DNA of 64,000 nucleotides, from assembly GCF_020531965.1 (NCBI RefSeq), contig NZ_JAJAWH010000012.1:1-64000 (forward strand). Reading direction: 5' to 3'. This DNA is from Pseudorhizobium xiangyangii (GTDB lineage Bacteria; Pseudomonadota; Alphaproteobacteria; Rhizobiales; Rhizobiaceae). The position numbers and the translations under genes are program-made. This document shows positions 17,377 to 26,182 of this stretch, in pieces (within the stretch, counting starts at the first letter, position 1; each line of letters begins with the position of its first letter). The notes beneath the pieces were generated by a model. It was not told the DNA's origin. It made no database searches and saw nothing but the letters and a program-made list of their open reading frames with translations.

Positions 17377-18452
17377 CAGGAAGACCTTTCGTATTCATAA
17401 TAACGGTCGGTAGCGAAGGTGCCGCTACGGACCAGGCTGAAACCATCCGGAATATCGGAGTGGACGACAGGCGATTCAATGCCAGCTTCGCCGATGACGA
17501 CATCGCTCTCGAAGAGGAGGATGCGATCAACCAGTCCGGCATCGAGGAAGTTGCGAGCAACGCCTGCGCCGCCCTCGACCAGTAGCGACGAGAGACCACG
17601 GGCGGCAAGCGCATTCAGGAGTGTGTGGAGGTTTTCGGCCTCGAGAACTTCGACGCCGGCCTCTTGCAGTTGCTCCTGCCGCTGGGGCCCCGAGGGGGAT
17701 ATAGTAACGTTCAGGACAGGCACGTGCCGCGCTGTGCTGGCAAGCTTGGATGTCGGCGGCAGGTCCAGCCCACGGTCCAGTACGATCCGGACGGGCGACC
17801 TGCCCTCCAGACCCGGCAGGCGGACGGTGAGTTCCGGATCGTCCGCAAGCGCCGTGCCAATGCCGACGAGAATGGCATCCGTTTCGGCGCGCAGGACATG
17901 GACCTGCGCACGCGCCGCAGGACCGGTGATCGCCACCTGTCCATTGCCTTTTCGTCCGATCATGCCATCGGCGGAAACCGCAAGTTTCAGAGTCACATAG
18001 GGGCGGCCTCTCGTCTGACGCATGAGGTAGGCCCGCAGCACCTGGCGCCCCTCCTCTTCCAGCACGCCGCTTTCGACCTCGATGCCGGCATCGCGCAGGA
18101 TGGCAAGCCCGCAACCGGACACACGGGGATCGGGATCGGTAAGGCCGACGACGACACGCGCCACGCCGGCGGCAACGGTGGCATCGGCACAGGGCGGCGT
18201 CCTGCCATGATGTGAGCAGGGTTCGAGCGTGACGTAGAGGGTCGCCCCCCTCGCCTTCTCTCCCGCCATGGCCAAGGCTTGCGATTCCGCATGCGGACGC
18301 CCGCCCGGCGCGGTGACGGCGGCGCCGACGATGGCACCGTCCTTCACGAGGACGGCTGCAACGGAGGGATTGGTCTCGGTCTGCCCCGTATGCCAGCGCG
18401 ACAGCCGCATTGCTGCCGCCATGTAGCGCCGGTCCTCGGAGGAGACAGGCAC
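17376..18452 (-). CDS. ribD: Bifunctional pyrimidine deaminase / reductase RibD
   Basis: RibD performs the second and third steps of riboflavin synthesis. The 358-residue protein has an N-terminal zinc deaminase domain (His54-Ala-Glu56 and Cys79, Cys88 in PCSHHGRTPPC) and a C-terminal reductase domain starting near residue 150 (RPYVTLKLAVSADGMIG) with LVEGGAGVARNFLDAGLVD. The start is a GTG 2 bases after the nrdR stop codon; no ATG gives the complete deaminase domain. It overlaps ribE by one base, and it forms a unit with glyA, nrdR and ribE. Confidence 0.95.
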   Translation of the reverse strand: MPVSSEDRRYMAAAMRLSRWHTGQTETNPSVAAVLVKDGAIVGAAVTAPGGRPHAESQALAMAGEKARGATLYVTLEPCSHHGRTPPCADATVAAGVARVVVGLTDPDPRVSGCGLAILRDAGIEVESGVLEEEGRQVLRAYLMRQTRGRPYVTLKLAVSADGMIGRKGNGQVAITGPAARAQVHVLRAETDAILVGIGTALADDPELTVRLPGLEGRSPVRIVLDRGLDLPPTSKLASTARHVPVLNVTISPSGPQRQEQLQEAGVEVLEAENLHTLLNALAARGLSSLLVEGGAGVARNFLDAGLVDRILLFESDVVIGEAGIESPVVHSDIPDGFSLVRSGTFATDRYYEYERSS

Positions 18453-18454
18453 GA

Positions 18455-18934
18455 CTAAGGCTCTAGCCCGGGGTCGCGGGCAATCTTGGCGTTGATCTCT
18501 TCGATGACCTTCTCGAAGTCTTCCGCATGGCTGAAATCGCGATAGACGGAAGCGTAGCGAACGAAGGCCACGTCATCGAGGCTCTTCAGCGACTCGAGCA
18601 CCTGCAGGCCGATTTCTTCCGAGGAGATCTCGCTCTCGCCGGAGCTTTCAAGCCGGCGGACGATGCCCGACACGGCACGCTCGATGCGGTCGGGATCGAC
18701 GGGCCGCTTGCGCAGTGCGATCTGGAACGACCGCACCAGCTTGTTGCGGTCGAACGGCACCTTGCGATTGGTCTTCTTGACGACCATCAGCTCGCGCAGC
18801 TGCACCCGTTCAAAGGTGGTGAAACGGCCGCCGCAATCCGGGCAGATGCGCCGCCGGCGGATGGAGGTGTTATCCTCCGCCGGGCGGGAATCCTTGACCT
18901 GCGTATCTTCCGAACCGCAATAGGGGCAGCGCAT
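18455..18934 (-). CDS. nrdR: Transcriptional repressor NrdR
   Basis: NrdR represses ribonucleotide reductase genes in response to ATP and dATP. The 159-residue protein has a zinc ribbon (Cys3, Cys6, Cys31, Cys34), followed by an ATP-cone domain (about residues 48-140; [30 protein letters not shown]). It lies 18 bases after glyA and directly before ribD, an order shared by many alphaproteobacteria. Confidence 0.97.
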   Translation of the reverse strand: MRCPYCGSEDTQVKDSRPAEDNTSIRRRRICPDCGGRFTTFERVQLRELMVVKKTNRKVPFDRNKLVRSFQIALRKRPVDPDRIERAVSGIVRRLESSGESEISSEEIGLQVLESLKSLDDVAFVRYASVYRDFSHAEDFEKVIEEINAKIARDPGLEP

Positions 18935-18952
18935 TCGCTTGGTTCTCTTCGG

Positions 18953-20242
18953 TTACATGTACGGATACATCGGGAAGCGACCGGTGAGCGCTACGACCTT
19001 TTCGCGCACGCCTGCCTCGACCGCAGCATTGCCCTCGTCGGAATTGGCGGTCTTCAGGCCATCCAGGAGTTCGACGATGAGGTTGCCGATTTCCGTGAAC
19101 TCAGCTTCCTTGAAACCGCGCGTCGTACCGGCCGGGGTCCCGAGACGGACACCGGAGGTAACGAACGGTTTTTCAGGATCGAACGGGATGCCGTTCTTGT
19201 TGCAGGTGATGAAGCCGCGGCCGAGCGCTGCTTCCGCGCGCTTGCCGGTGGCGTTCTTCTTGCGAAGATCGACCAGCATCAGGTGGTTGTCCGTGCCACC
19301 CGAGACGATGTCGAGACCGCCGGCCATCAGCGTGTCTGCAAGCGTCTTGGCGTTCTTGACGATCTGGGCAGCGTAATCCTTGAAGTCGGGCTGCAGCGCT
19401 TCGCCGAAGGCAACGGCCTTGGCGGCGATGATGTGCATCAGCGGGCCGCCCTGCAGGCCGGGGAAGACGGCCGAATTGAACTTCTTCGCCAGATCCTCGT
19501 CATTGGTGAGGATGACGCCACCGCGCGGGCCACGCAGCGACTTGTGCGTCGTGGTGGTGGCGACGTGGCAATGCGGGAACGGCGACGGATGCTGGCCACC
19601 GGCGACGAGCCCGGCGATGTGAGCCATGTCAACCATCAGATAGGCGCCGACTTCATCAGCGATCTCGCGGAAACGCTTCCAGTCCCATATGCGGGAATAG
19701 GCGGTGCCACCGGCGATGATCAGCTTCGGCTTGTGGGTGCGGGCCTTTTCGGCAACCGCGTCCATGTCGAGCAGGTTGTCGCCTTCGCGCACGCCGTAGG
19801 AGATGACGTTGAACCACTTGCCGGACATGTTGACCGGCGAACCGTGCGTCAGGTGACCGCCCGAATTGAGGTCGAGGCCCATGAACGTGTCGCCCGGCTG
19901 CAGCAGCGCCAGGAAGACGGCCTGGTTCATTTGGCTACCGGAGTTCGGCTGAACGTTGGCGAAGTTGACTCCGAACAGCTTCTTGGCGCGCTCGATGGCC
20001 AGCTCCTCGGCAATATCGACAAACTGGCAGCCACCGTAGTAGCGCTTGCCCGGATAACCCTCGGCATACTTGTTGGTCATGATCGAACCCTGCGCGTCGA
20101 GTACGGCGCGCGAGACGATGTTTTCCGAAGCGATGAGTTCGATCTCATGGCGCTGGCGACCCAGTTCCTTCTCGATCGCGCCAAAGATTTCCGGATCTGT
20201 TTCGGCAAGCGGACGGGAGAAGAAGGCGTCGGTGTTCGACAT
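18953..20242 (-). CDS. glyA: Serine hydroxymethyltransferase
   Basis: GlyA interconverts serine and glycine and loads one-carbon units onto tetrahydrofolate. The 429-residue PLP enzyme has [19 protein letters not shown], the [11 protein letters not shown] loop and the PLP lysine Lys234 in [12 protein letters not shown]. Asp205 of VDMAHIAGL supports the cofactor ring. It is the first gene of a minus strand unit continuing with nrdR, ribD and ribE. Confidence 0.98.
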   Translation of the reverse strand: MSNTDAFFSRPLAETDPEIFGAIEKELGRQRHEIELIASENIVSRAVLDAQGSIMTNKYAEGYPGKRYYGGCQFVDIAEELAIERAKKLFGVNFANVQPNSGSQMNQAVFLALLQPGDTFMGLDLNSGGHLTHGSPVNMSGKWFNVISYGVREGDNLLDMDAVAEKARTHKPKLIIAGGTAYSRIWDWKRFREIADEVGAYLMVDMAHIAGLVAGGQHPSPFPHCHVATTTTHKSLRGPRGGVILTNDEDLAKKFNSAVFPGLQGGPLMHIIAAKAVAFGEALQPDFKDYAAQIVKNAKTLADTLMAGGLDIVSGGTDNHLMLVDLRKKNATGKRAEAALGRGFITCNKNGIPFDPEKPFVTSGVRLGTPAGTTRGFKEAEFTEIGNLIVELLDGLKTANSDEGNAAVEAGVREKVVALTGRFPMYPYM

Positions 20243-20356
20243 GGGCAGGGCTCCTCAGGCGGATCAGGATGCGTGTGCCCCGCGTCTTAACGGGTGGCCC
20301 GGATTTGGGCAATACGGCGCGCGACATTTGCGCGTCCGCGGACCGCCAACGCACAT

Positions 20357-20386
20357 GAAAAAAGCCGCGACGAACGCCGCGGCTTT
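20357..20386 (-). terminator. Terminator of the L,D-transpeptidase gene
   Basis: AAAGCCGCG and CGCGGCTTT form a 9-bp stem with an 8-base loop. On the minus strand a run of T follows. It lies about 27 bases beyond the ldtP stop codon. Confidence 0.8.
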
Positions 20387-20412
20387 GAAGCAATCGTATC
20401 CGGCTATCGCAA

Positions 20413-21744
20413 TTATTGCGGCAGCAGATCGGCATCTATCGGGCCGGCCGACTGCTCGATGCCGGTCGTCGTCTGCAATGCGAGCTCAGTTGCGCCGTCG
20501 CGCTGATAGATGTCGTCGCGGAACTGGACCACACCGTCGTCCGCCGACCAGGCGGTGATGTAGGTGAAGTAGACCGGCACTTCTTCCGCCAGCTTGATCG
20601 GGTTGTTCTGGCGCGTGGCAATGACGCGCTCCATCTCCTGGCGAGACCAGCCGGGTGTTTCATTGAGCAGCCAGGTAGACAGGTCGCGGACGTTCTGGAC
20701 GCGCACGCAACCGGAGGACTCAAACCGCATCAGCTTGTTGAACAAGCCCTGCTGCGGCGTATCGTGCATGTAGACGGCATGCTCGTTGTGGAAGTTGATC
20801 TTCGTCGACGACATGGCATTGATCTTGCCCGGGTCCTGCCGGAACATCAGGTTCGGAGCCTTTTCGGCATTCCAGTCGAGGGTTTCCGGGGCCACTTCGC
20901 CGCCGTTGCCGTCGAACAGGCGGATGTTGTTGCGCGCCAAGTAGGTCGGATCCTTGCGCATCAGCGGCATGATATCCTTCTGGATGATCGAGCGCGGCGC
21001 AGTCCAGTACGGATTGAGGATGACCTCATAGATCTTCGAGTTGAGCGTCGGCGACTGGCGCGAGATGGATCCGACGACCGCGGTATTGCGCAGGGCGACA
21101 CGGCCGTTCTCGACAGCTTCGATATAGGCGGCCGGGATATTGACCATCACGTAGCGGCGGCCGAGATCACCGGACATCGACTGCAGCCGGACAAGATTGG
21201 TCTCGAGCTGATGCAGGCGGGTGTTCGCCGGGATATTCAGCGCCTTCACGGAATATTCGCCAAGCACACCGTCGGCCGGAAGGCCGTGGCGTGCCTGGAA
21301 GCGCTTGACCGCGCCATCGACGTAGCTGTCGAAGGAATTGGACATGCCTGCGCCCTGTGGCAGATCGCCCGAAATCATCAGGCGCTGGCGCAATTGCTGC
21401 ACGGCCGGGTCGACGACACCGAGGCGGAGCGTCTGCGCGGGATTGACTTGCGGCCAACCACCGTTCGAAGCGATCATCTGGTAGTTAATGATCGCCTGCT
21501 GGATGTTGGCCGGCGCATGCGGCCCAAGAACCGGATTGTTCGTGGCGACGGCGGTGACCGTGCGCGTACCTGCCTTGGCGTCGAACTGGTCGTCCCAGGC
21601 ACCGCGGCGCGGCGCGGCAATGAGGCTTTCGAGAGCGGTCTGCGCCAATGCAGGTGCTGCAAGCGCAACCGCGCCGGCAGATACGGCAGACCGCAGCAGC
21701 ATGCGGCGAGAAAGACTTTCCGATCCGATTTTCTTCGACATCAT
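20413..21744 (-). CDS. ldtP: L,D-transpeptidase (YcbB type) with N-terminal export signal
   Basis: The 443-residue enzyme should form 3-3 cross-links in peptidoglycan or attach proteins to it in the periplasm. Its N-terminus (SLSRRMLLRSAVSAGAVALA) ends at a normal cleavage site APALAQ and has a twin-arginine-like pair, so Tat export is possible. A peptidoglycan-binding domain lies around residues 100-165 (GAVKRFQARHGLPADGVLGE), and the YkuD catalytic site contains YMHDTPQQGLF and SSGCVRVQNV near residue 345. Two adjacent ATG codons are possible starts; 21744 is used. The nearby ldtR gene suggests this is LdtP as described in Liberibacter and Sinorhizobium. Confidence 0.9.
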   Translation of the reverse strand: MMSKKIGSESLSRRMLLRSAVSAGAVALAAPALAQTALESLIAAPRRGAWDDQFDAKAGTRTVTAVATNNPVLGPHAPANIQQAIINYQMIASNGGWPQVNPAQTLRLGVVDPAVQQLRQRLMISGDLPQGAGMSNSFDSYVDGAVKRFQARHGLPADGVLGEYSVKALNIPANTRLHQLETNLVRLQSMSGDLGRRYVMVNIPAAYIEAVENGRVALRNTAVVGSISRQSPTLNSKIYEVILNPYWTAPRSIIQKDIMPLMRKDPTYLARNNIRLFDGNGGEVAPETLDWNAEKAPNLMFRQDPGKINAMSSTKINFHNEHAVYMHDTPQQGLFNKLMRFESSGCVRVQNVRDLSTWLLNETPGWSRQEMERVIATRQNNPIKLAEEVPVYFTYITAWSADDGVVQFRDDIYQRDGATELALQTTTGIEQSAGPIDADLLPQ

Positions 21745-22038
21745 CCTACCCAACTATTCCCGATCGGCTTCCAGAGACACGTAGCGGGATATGGTTAACA
21801 AACGCGCAAAACGCGCAGCCGGCAACGACACCTAGGGGTGATTCCTGCCCAGCGACCCTAGCTGCCGATCCCATGGTAATATGGCCAATTCGTGTCCCGG
21901 GCGAGGCCTGCCCAGCGGCAGACGCATGACAATGCCGTGACAGGCCACGCGCCGGCGGCCTTGTGACCTTTCGGTAACGCGTCACGACCGGATTGAAACT
22001 GGCGCCTCACGGCATGCCCGCAGGCACAAGAAATGTCT
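21745..22038. other. Intergenic DNA upstream of ldtP, no gene seen
   Basis: This stretch should hold the ldtP promoter and any LdtR operator, but I cannot point to a convincing -35/-10 pair. Small open frames on the + strand have no ribosome site and no recognisable content. Confidence 0.4.
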
Positions 22039-22200
22039 TCAGAGGACGGTCTCGGGGATCGGCGCCCAGGTACCGTCGACCTGGGTGAACTGGGGAATGT
22101 GTGCGAGGCTGTGGATCAGCCCGGCATCTTCGCCGAGCGTTTCCTGCCAGTCCTTCGCCTCCGTCAGTACCACGCCGATGCCGACCACCTCCCCACCGAC
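22039..22200 (-). pseudogene. C-terminal remnant of a phosphoribosyltransferase gene
   Basis: Read on the minus strand, about 50 codons encode GEVVGIGVVLTEAKDW, then QETLGEDAGL, HSLAHIPQF and a PIPETVL end with a TGA at 22039-22041. The pattern resembles the C-terminus of adenine-type phosphoribosyltransferases. The PRPP-binding and catalytic parts are missing, because immediately upstream the DNA holds the ldtR terminator hairpin. No start codon or ribosome site is present. I therefore call it a decayed 3' fragment; assignment to the family is from memory of such sequences and is moderate. Confidence 0.5.
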
Positions 22201-22233
22201 CGCACCAGACCCCCCGTGCCGTTTGACAAACGC

Positions 22234-22267
22234 GAAAACCGGACGCGCAGGGGACGCATCCGGTTTC
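22234..22267 (-). terminator. Terminator after ldtR
   Basis: AAACCGGA (22236-22243) pairs with TCCGGTTT (22259-22266), extended by three further pairs after one mismatch. On the minus strand the stem ends in TTTT. It lies 27 bases beyond the ldtR stop codon. Confidence 0.7.
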
Positions 22268-22292
22268 GATCGCGACTGGAGTCTTTTTTGTA

Positions 22293-22805
22293 TTACAGGC
22301 GGTAGGCGATGCTGTCGTTCCAGAACCGGTCGAGGCGCTGAAGCAGCTTGTTCATCTGCGTGAATTCGTCGGAGCCGATGCCGCCGACCTTTTCGATCGA
22401 GCCTACGTGGCGCTCATAGAGCTTGGCGACTGTTTCGGCGATTTCCTGGCCTTGTTCGGTCAGGCTGATGCGGACCGAGCGGCGGTCGATGCGCGAACGC
22501 TGGTGGTTGATGAAGCCGAGGTCTACCAGCTTCTTGACGTTGTAGGATACGTTGGAGCCGAGGTAGTAACCGCGTGAGCGCAGTTCACCGGCCGAGAGTT
22601 CCGAATTGCCGATGTTGAAGAGCAACAGTGCCTGTACGGCGTTGATGTCGTCGCGGCCCTGGCGATCGAATTCATCCTTGATGACGTCGAGAAGGCGGCG
22701 ATGGAGACGCTCAACGAGGTGAAGAGACTCCAGGTAGAGCGAACGGATGGCTTCTTCACGCGGTTCTACGGCGACCGCTGCCTGCGGCTTCAGGTTCGTA
22801 TTCAT
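22293..22805 (-). CDS. ldtR: MarR family regulator LdtR
   Basis: The 170-residue protein has a MarR winged helix (about residues 60-125; DDINAVQALLLFNIGNSELS, RGYYLGSNVSYNVKKLVDLG, IDRRSVRISLTEQG). The SNVSYNVKKL recognition helix and long N-terminus match LdtR of Liberibacter and rhizobia, which controls an L,D-transpeptidase gene and osmotic or cell envelope stress genes. The transpeptidase gene lies 550 bases downstream on the same strand, with a gene remnant between. A 230-base AT-richer region upstream should carry its promoter. Confidence 0.9.
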   Translation of the reverse strand: MNTNLKPQAAVAVEPREEAIRSLYLESLHLVERLHRRLLDVIKDEFDRQGRDDINAVQALLLFNIGNSELSAGELRSRGYYLGSNVSYNVKKLVDLGFINHQRSRIDRRSVRISLTEQGQEIAETVAKLYERHVGSIEKVGGIGSDEFTQMNKLLQRLDRFWNDSIAYRL

Positions 22806-23035
22806 GATGTCTGCCTCACTGTTTGTTTGGCGGTTTTTGTTTCTGTCCGCCTTGTGAGTGACACTAACGAATGCCGATAAAATTCGACTTAAAACATATG
22901 TTTAACAATGCCTTACCCGCATATTTCGGATTGCGGCCGATCAAAGGCAGGTCCGCACCGGATATATTTCCGCCATTGAAAATCAAATAGTTAGGCCGAA
23001 AAATCATTCAAATTTCAGCGCTCAAAGCTTTCGCA

Positions 23036-23473
23036 TCAGGGTAAATCAGTGGTTACCGGTTCAGCCTTCCGGCGCTCCTCCAGCCACAAAGCGACGCGAA
23101 AGAGCACGTATAGCGATGCGACGACGGCATGGAAAAGCAGGACGACGCTGTTGGTGCCGAAGATTTCGGGCCACAGCTTGTACATCAGAAACTGGGAGAC
23201 GGCAGCGATCACCCACAGGACCGGCCCCCAGGAAACCGCCAGCCACAGGCCGAGCGAGGCGACGGGAAAAAGCACGGCGAGGCTGGGTGCCGCCACCTGC
23301 CACGGGACGGACAGGAGATCGAAACGACCGCCCCCACCCCTCGAATAGCCGACGAGCATTGCCCAGTACTGCAGGCCGAACCAGAAGCAGGTGACCGCGA
23401 CCAGCCTTAGAAAGATCACGAACATGATCTGGGTCAAGGTGCGCTTCATGACTGTGGGTGAATCAGGCTCCAT
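23036..23473 (-). CDS. DUF6163 family membrane protein
   Basis: The 145-residue protein has about four hydrophobic segments (FVIFLRLVAVTCFWFGLQYW, APSLAVLFPVASLGLWLAV, VLWVIAAVSQFLMY, VVLLFHAVVASLYVLFRVAL) and a basic/acidic C-terminus, fitting the rhizobial DUF6163 family. Function is unknown; it should sit in the inner membrane. The ATG at 23473 is used, with another at 23449; neither has a clear ribosome site. It is divergent from hemB. Confidence 0.75.
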   Translation of the reverse strand: MEPDSPTVMKRTLTQIMFVIFLRLVAVTCFWFGLQYWAMLVGYSRGGGGRFDLLSVPWQVAAPSLAVLFPVASLGLWLAVSWGPVLWVIAAVSQFLMYKLWPEIFGTNSVVLLFHAVVASLYVLFRVALWLEERRKAEPVTTDLP

Positions 23474-23616
23474 GCGCACACCATAGCCAGCGTAACCGGT
23501 GACCGCTAGCCTTGGGACGCAGCTGGGACACATGCGCGGCGTTCTGCCCATTCGCATTCGGCGCCCGAAATGCTATGGACGGCCTAAAATCAGACTAGGG
23601 AAAGCGAGGCTTCTTC

Positions 23617-24630
23617 ATGAACGACAAGACACACCTCGTCGACGAGATCACCGGCCATCGCCGGATGCGCCGCAATCGCAAGGCCGACTGGACACGCCGC
23701 ATGGTGCAGGAAAGCCGGCTGACGACGGATGACCTGATATGGCCGATCTTCCTCGTGCCCGGAACGGGCATCGTGGATCCGATTGCCGCCATGCCCGGCG
23801 TCAACCGCATGAGCGTCGACAAGGCGGTGGAAGCCGTCAAGGAAGCAGCAGACCTCGGCATCCCGGCGATTGCCACCTTCCCGGATATCGAAATGGAACT
23901 TCGCGACGAGACCGGCTCCCAGAGCCTTGTCGCCGATAACCTGATCAACAAGGCGACGGCAGCGATCAAGAAGGCCGTGCCCAATATCGGCATCATCACC
24001 GACGTGGCGCTCGACCCGTTCACCAGCCACGGCCACGACGGCATCCTGCGCGACGGTATCATCGTCAACGACGAGACGGTGGACCAGATCGTCAGGGCAG
24101 CCGTGATGCAGGCCGACGCCGGCGCAGACATCATTGCACCATCCGAGATGATGGACGGCCGCATCGGCGCCATTCGCCGCGGCCTCGATGCGAATGGCCA
24201 CCAGGATGTCGGCATCATGTCCTATGCGACGAAGTTTTCGTCCGGTTACTATGGTCCCTATCGCGAGGCGATCAGTACCGGCGGCCTACTGAAGGGCGAC
24301 AAGAACAGTTATTATATCAGCCCGGCCAACGCCGCCGAGGCACTCCGAGACGCCGCACTCGACGTCGAAGAGGGTGCCGACATGCTGATGGTGAAACCGG
24401 GTCTCGCCTATCTCGATATCTGTTGGCGCCTCAAGGAGGCCTTCGGCCTGCCGACCTTCGCCTATCAGGTCTCCGGCGAGTACACGCAGATCAAGGCAGC
24501 GGCGATGAACGGCTGGATCGACGGCGACCGGATCATGATGGAGACGCTGCTATGCTTCAAGCGGGCCGGCTGCGACGGTATCCTGACCTATTTTGCCGTC
24601 GACGTGGCCCGCAGGCTGGCCAAGGGATGA
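23617..24630 (+). CDS. hemB: Delta-aminolevulinic acid dehydratase (porphobilinogen synthase)
   Basis: HemB joins two 5-aminolevulinate molecules into porphobilinogen for heme and cobalamin. The 337-residue protein has the Schiff base lysines Lys206 (YATKFSSGYYGP) and Lys260 (MVKPGLAY). The usual zinc cysteines are replaced by Asp129, Asp133 and Asp141 in TDVALDPFTSHGHDG, the magnesium-type site known in Bradyrhizobium and Rhodobacter relatives. The ATG at 23617 begins the usual N-terminal arm. The gene leads into an RDD protein gene 75 bases downstream. Confidence 0.97.
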   Translation: MNDKTHLVDEITGHRRMRRNRKADWTRRMVQESRLTTDDLIWPIFLVPGTGIVDPIAAMPGVNRMSVDKAVEAVKEAADLGIPAIATFPDIEMELRDETGSQSLVADNLINKATAAIKKAVPNIGIITDVALDPFTSHGHDGILRDGIIVNDETVDQIVRAAVMQADAGADIIAPSEMMDGRIGAIRRGLDANGHQDVGIMSYATKFSSGYYGPYREAISTGGLLKGDKNSYYISPANAAEALRDAALDVEEGADMLMVKPGLAYLDICWRLKEAFGLPTFAYQVSGEYTQIKAAAMNGWIDGDRIMMETLLCFKRAGCDGILTYFAVDVARRLAKG

Positions 24631-24705
24631 TGAGTGGATCGGGTGACTGCTTGCGCAGACACCTTCGACCTCCCATATCGAGTACAACAACTGGAGGTAA
24701 CCGAC

Positions 24706-25164
24706 ATGGCACTCGATCCGAACCCGACCTATTCCGCACCGGACGACTGGCGTGCCTATAGCGGCGTGCTATCGCGCCGTGCCTTCGCTTTCGTGATCGA
24801 CTACGCAATCGTGCTGCTGCTCTGCATTCCGGCGGCGGTGGTCGTCTTCTTTCTGGGCATCATCACGCTCGGCCTCGGCTTCTTCCTGTATCCGGCACTG
24901 TTCGTGATCGTTGCGCTCCTGTACTTCGGCATGACGCTGGGCGGACCCAGCCAGGCAACGCCGGGCATGCGCGCCATGGGCGTCGCCATGATGCGGCTCG
25001 ACGAAAGGCGGATGGATTTCCTTACCGCCATGGTCCACACGGTGCTGTTCTGGATCATCAATTCGGTCCTGACGCCGCTCATTCTGCTGGCCGGACTGTT
25101 CACGAACCGCTCGCGGCTCGTCCATGACATGCTTCTGGGTACCGTCGTCATCCGCAGGGATTGA
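24706..25164 (+). CDS. RDD family membrane protein
   Basis: The 152-residue protein has an N-terminal Tyr/Pro-rich cytoplasmic part, then RRAFAFVIDYAIVLLLCI containing the Arg and two Asp-type RDD signature, a second and third hydrophobic segment, and a C-terminal LVHDMLLGTVVIRR block typical of the family. The ATG at 24706 has GGAGG 8 bases upstream. It is an inner membrane protein of unknown transport function. It lies between hemB and bpt on the same strand, an order also familiar in other rhizobia. Confidence 0.92.
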   Translation: MALDPNPTYSAPDDWRAYSGVLSRRAFAFVIDYAIVLLLCIPAAVVVFFLGIITLGLGFFLYPALFVIVALLYFGMTLGGPSQATPGMRAMGVAMMRLDERRMDFLTAMVHTVLFWIINSVLTPLILLAGLFTNRSRLVHDMLLGTVVIRRD

Positions 25165-25272
25165 AACGCCTGCCCGCAAGCATGCGCAAGGCCATGTTGA
25201 CCTTTTTCCAAAGTGCGCCATGGTATGGCTTTTACGGCATCTTCAGGAAGCCAAGGGGCTGATTGCGCCGCG

Positions 25273-26031
25273 ATGAACACACAGACAACGCCCTCCCCGC
25301 AGTTCTATCTGACGGCGCCGGCTACGTGCCCCTATCTAGCGGGGCAGCTGGAGCGGAAGGTATTCACGCATCTGGTCGGGCCCCGAGCGCCGGAGATGAA
25401 CGACCTCCTGACGCAAGGCGGCTTCCGACGCTCCCAGAACATCGCCTACCGCCCGGCTTGCGAGACCTGTCGCGCCTGCATCTCCGTGCGCATCCTGGCC
25501 GACGAATTTCAGCCGACGCGCACCATGCGGCGGGCCCTGGCCGCCAACAAGGACGTCATAGCCACCCTGCTTCCCGCCCAGCCCACGCCGGAGCAGTTCT
25601 CGCTTTTTCGTGGTTACCTGGACGACAGGCACCGGCAGGGCGGCATGTCCGACATGTCCGCGCTCGACTACGCGATCATGGTGGAGGACACCCACGTCAA
25701 CACCCGCATCATCGAGTATCGCCGCCGCGAGCCAGGTGACGGCATCGGTGAGAAGCCCAAAGGTGAACTTCTCGCCGTAGCGCTCACGGACATGATGAGC
25801 GACGGGCTGTCCATGGTCTATTCCTTCTTCAATACCGATCTTGCCCGGCGATCGCTCGGAACGTTCATGATCCTCGACCATGTCAGCCGGACACAGGCGC
25901 TCGGACTGCCGCACGTCTATCTCGGTTATTGGGTGAAGGGATCGAGCAAGATGGGCTACAAGACGCGGTACCAGCCGCAGGAGCACCTGACGCCGCGCGG
26001 CTGGGAGCGGTTTTACGGCGAGCAAGAATAG
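25273..26031 (+). CDS. bpt: Aspartate/glutamate leucyltransferase (N-end rule, Bpt)
   Basis: The 252-residue enzyme transfers leucine from tRNA to proteins with N-terminal Asp or Glu, marking them for ClpAP. It has the ATE_N cysteine region [12 protein letters not shown] (about residues 58-69), and the C-terminal acyltransferase part with [30 protein letters not shown] and RYQPQEHL. The start at 25273 gives the normal N-terminus ([12 protein letters not shown]). The protein also resembles eukaryotic arginyltransferases; the bacterial type fits Bpt. Confidence 0.95.
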   Translation: MNTQTTPSPQFYLTAPATCPYLAGQLERKVFTHLVGPRAPEMNDLLTQGGFRRSQNIAYRPACETCRACISVRILADEFQPTRTMRRALAANKDVIATLLPAQPTPEQFSLFRGYLDDRHRQGGMSDMSALDYAIMVEDTHVNTRIIEYRRREPGDGIGEKPKGELLAVALTDMMSDGLSMVYSFFNTDLARRSLGTFMILDHVSRTQALGLPHVYLGYWVKGSSKMGYKTRYQPQEHLTPRGWERFYGEQE

Positions 26032-26182
26032 CCGATCATCGTGAATTTCCGCCGATTAGCGGGCACTTGATCGAAGCGACCCAGGCCGAGGTCATCGCTT
26101 TAGTTCCGGCCATCGCGGCAGGTGAGATGGACGAGGAAGGCGCGACCGCTTTCTGCGCGATCACGCCGTTCCCTATCCCTGG

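Noticed and set aside
18527-20290. 587-codon + strand frame opposite glyA and nrdR
   Set aside because: It crosses two well-supported genes on the other strand and contains no domain of its own.
22033-22305. 90-codon + strand frame near ldtR
   Set aside because: The opposite strand shows a recognisable phosphoribosyltransferase end, so the + frame is a shadow.
26032-26182. Possible small gene between bpt and parC
   Set aside because: Frames are short and overlap the parC end in antisense; no start with ribosome site and no conserved content.
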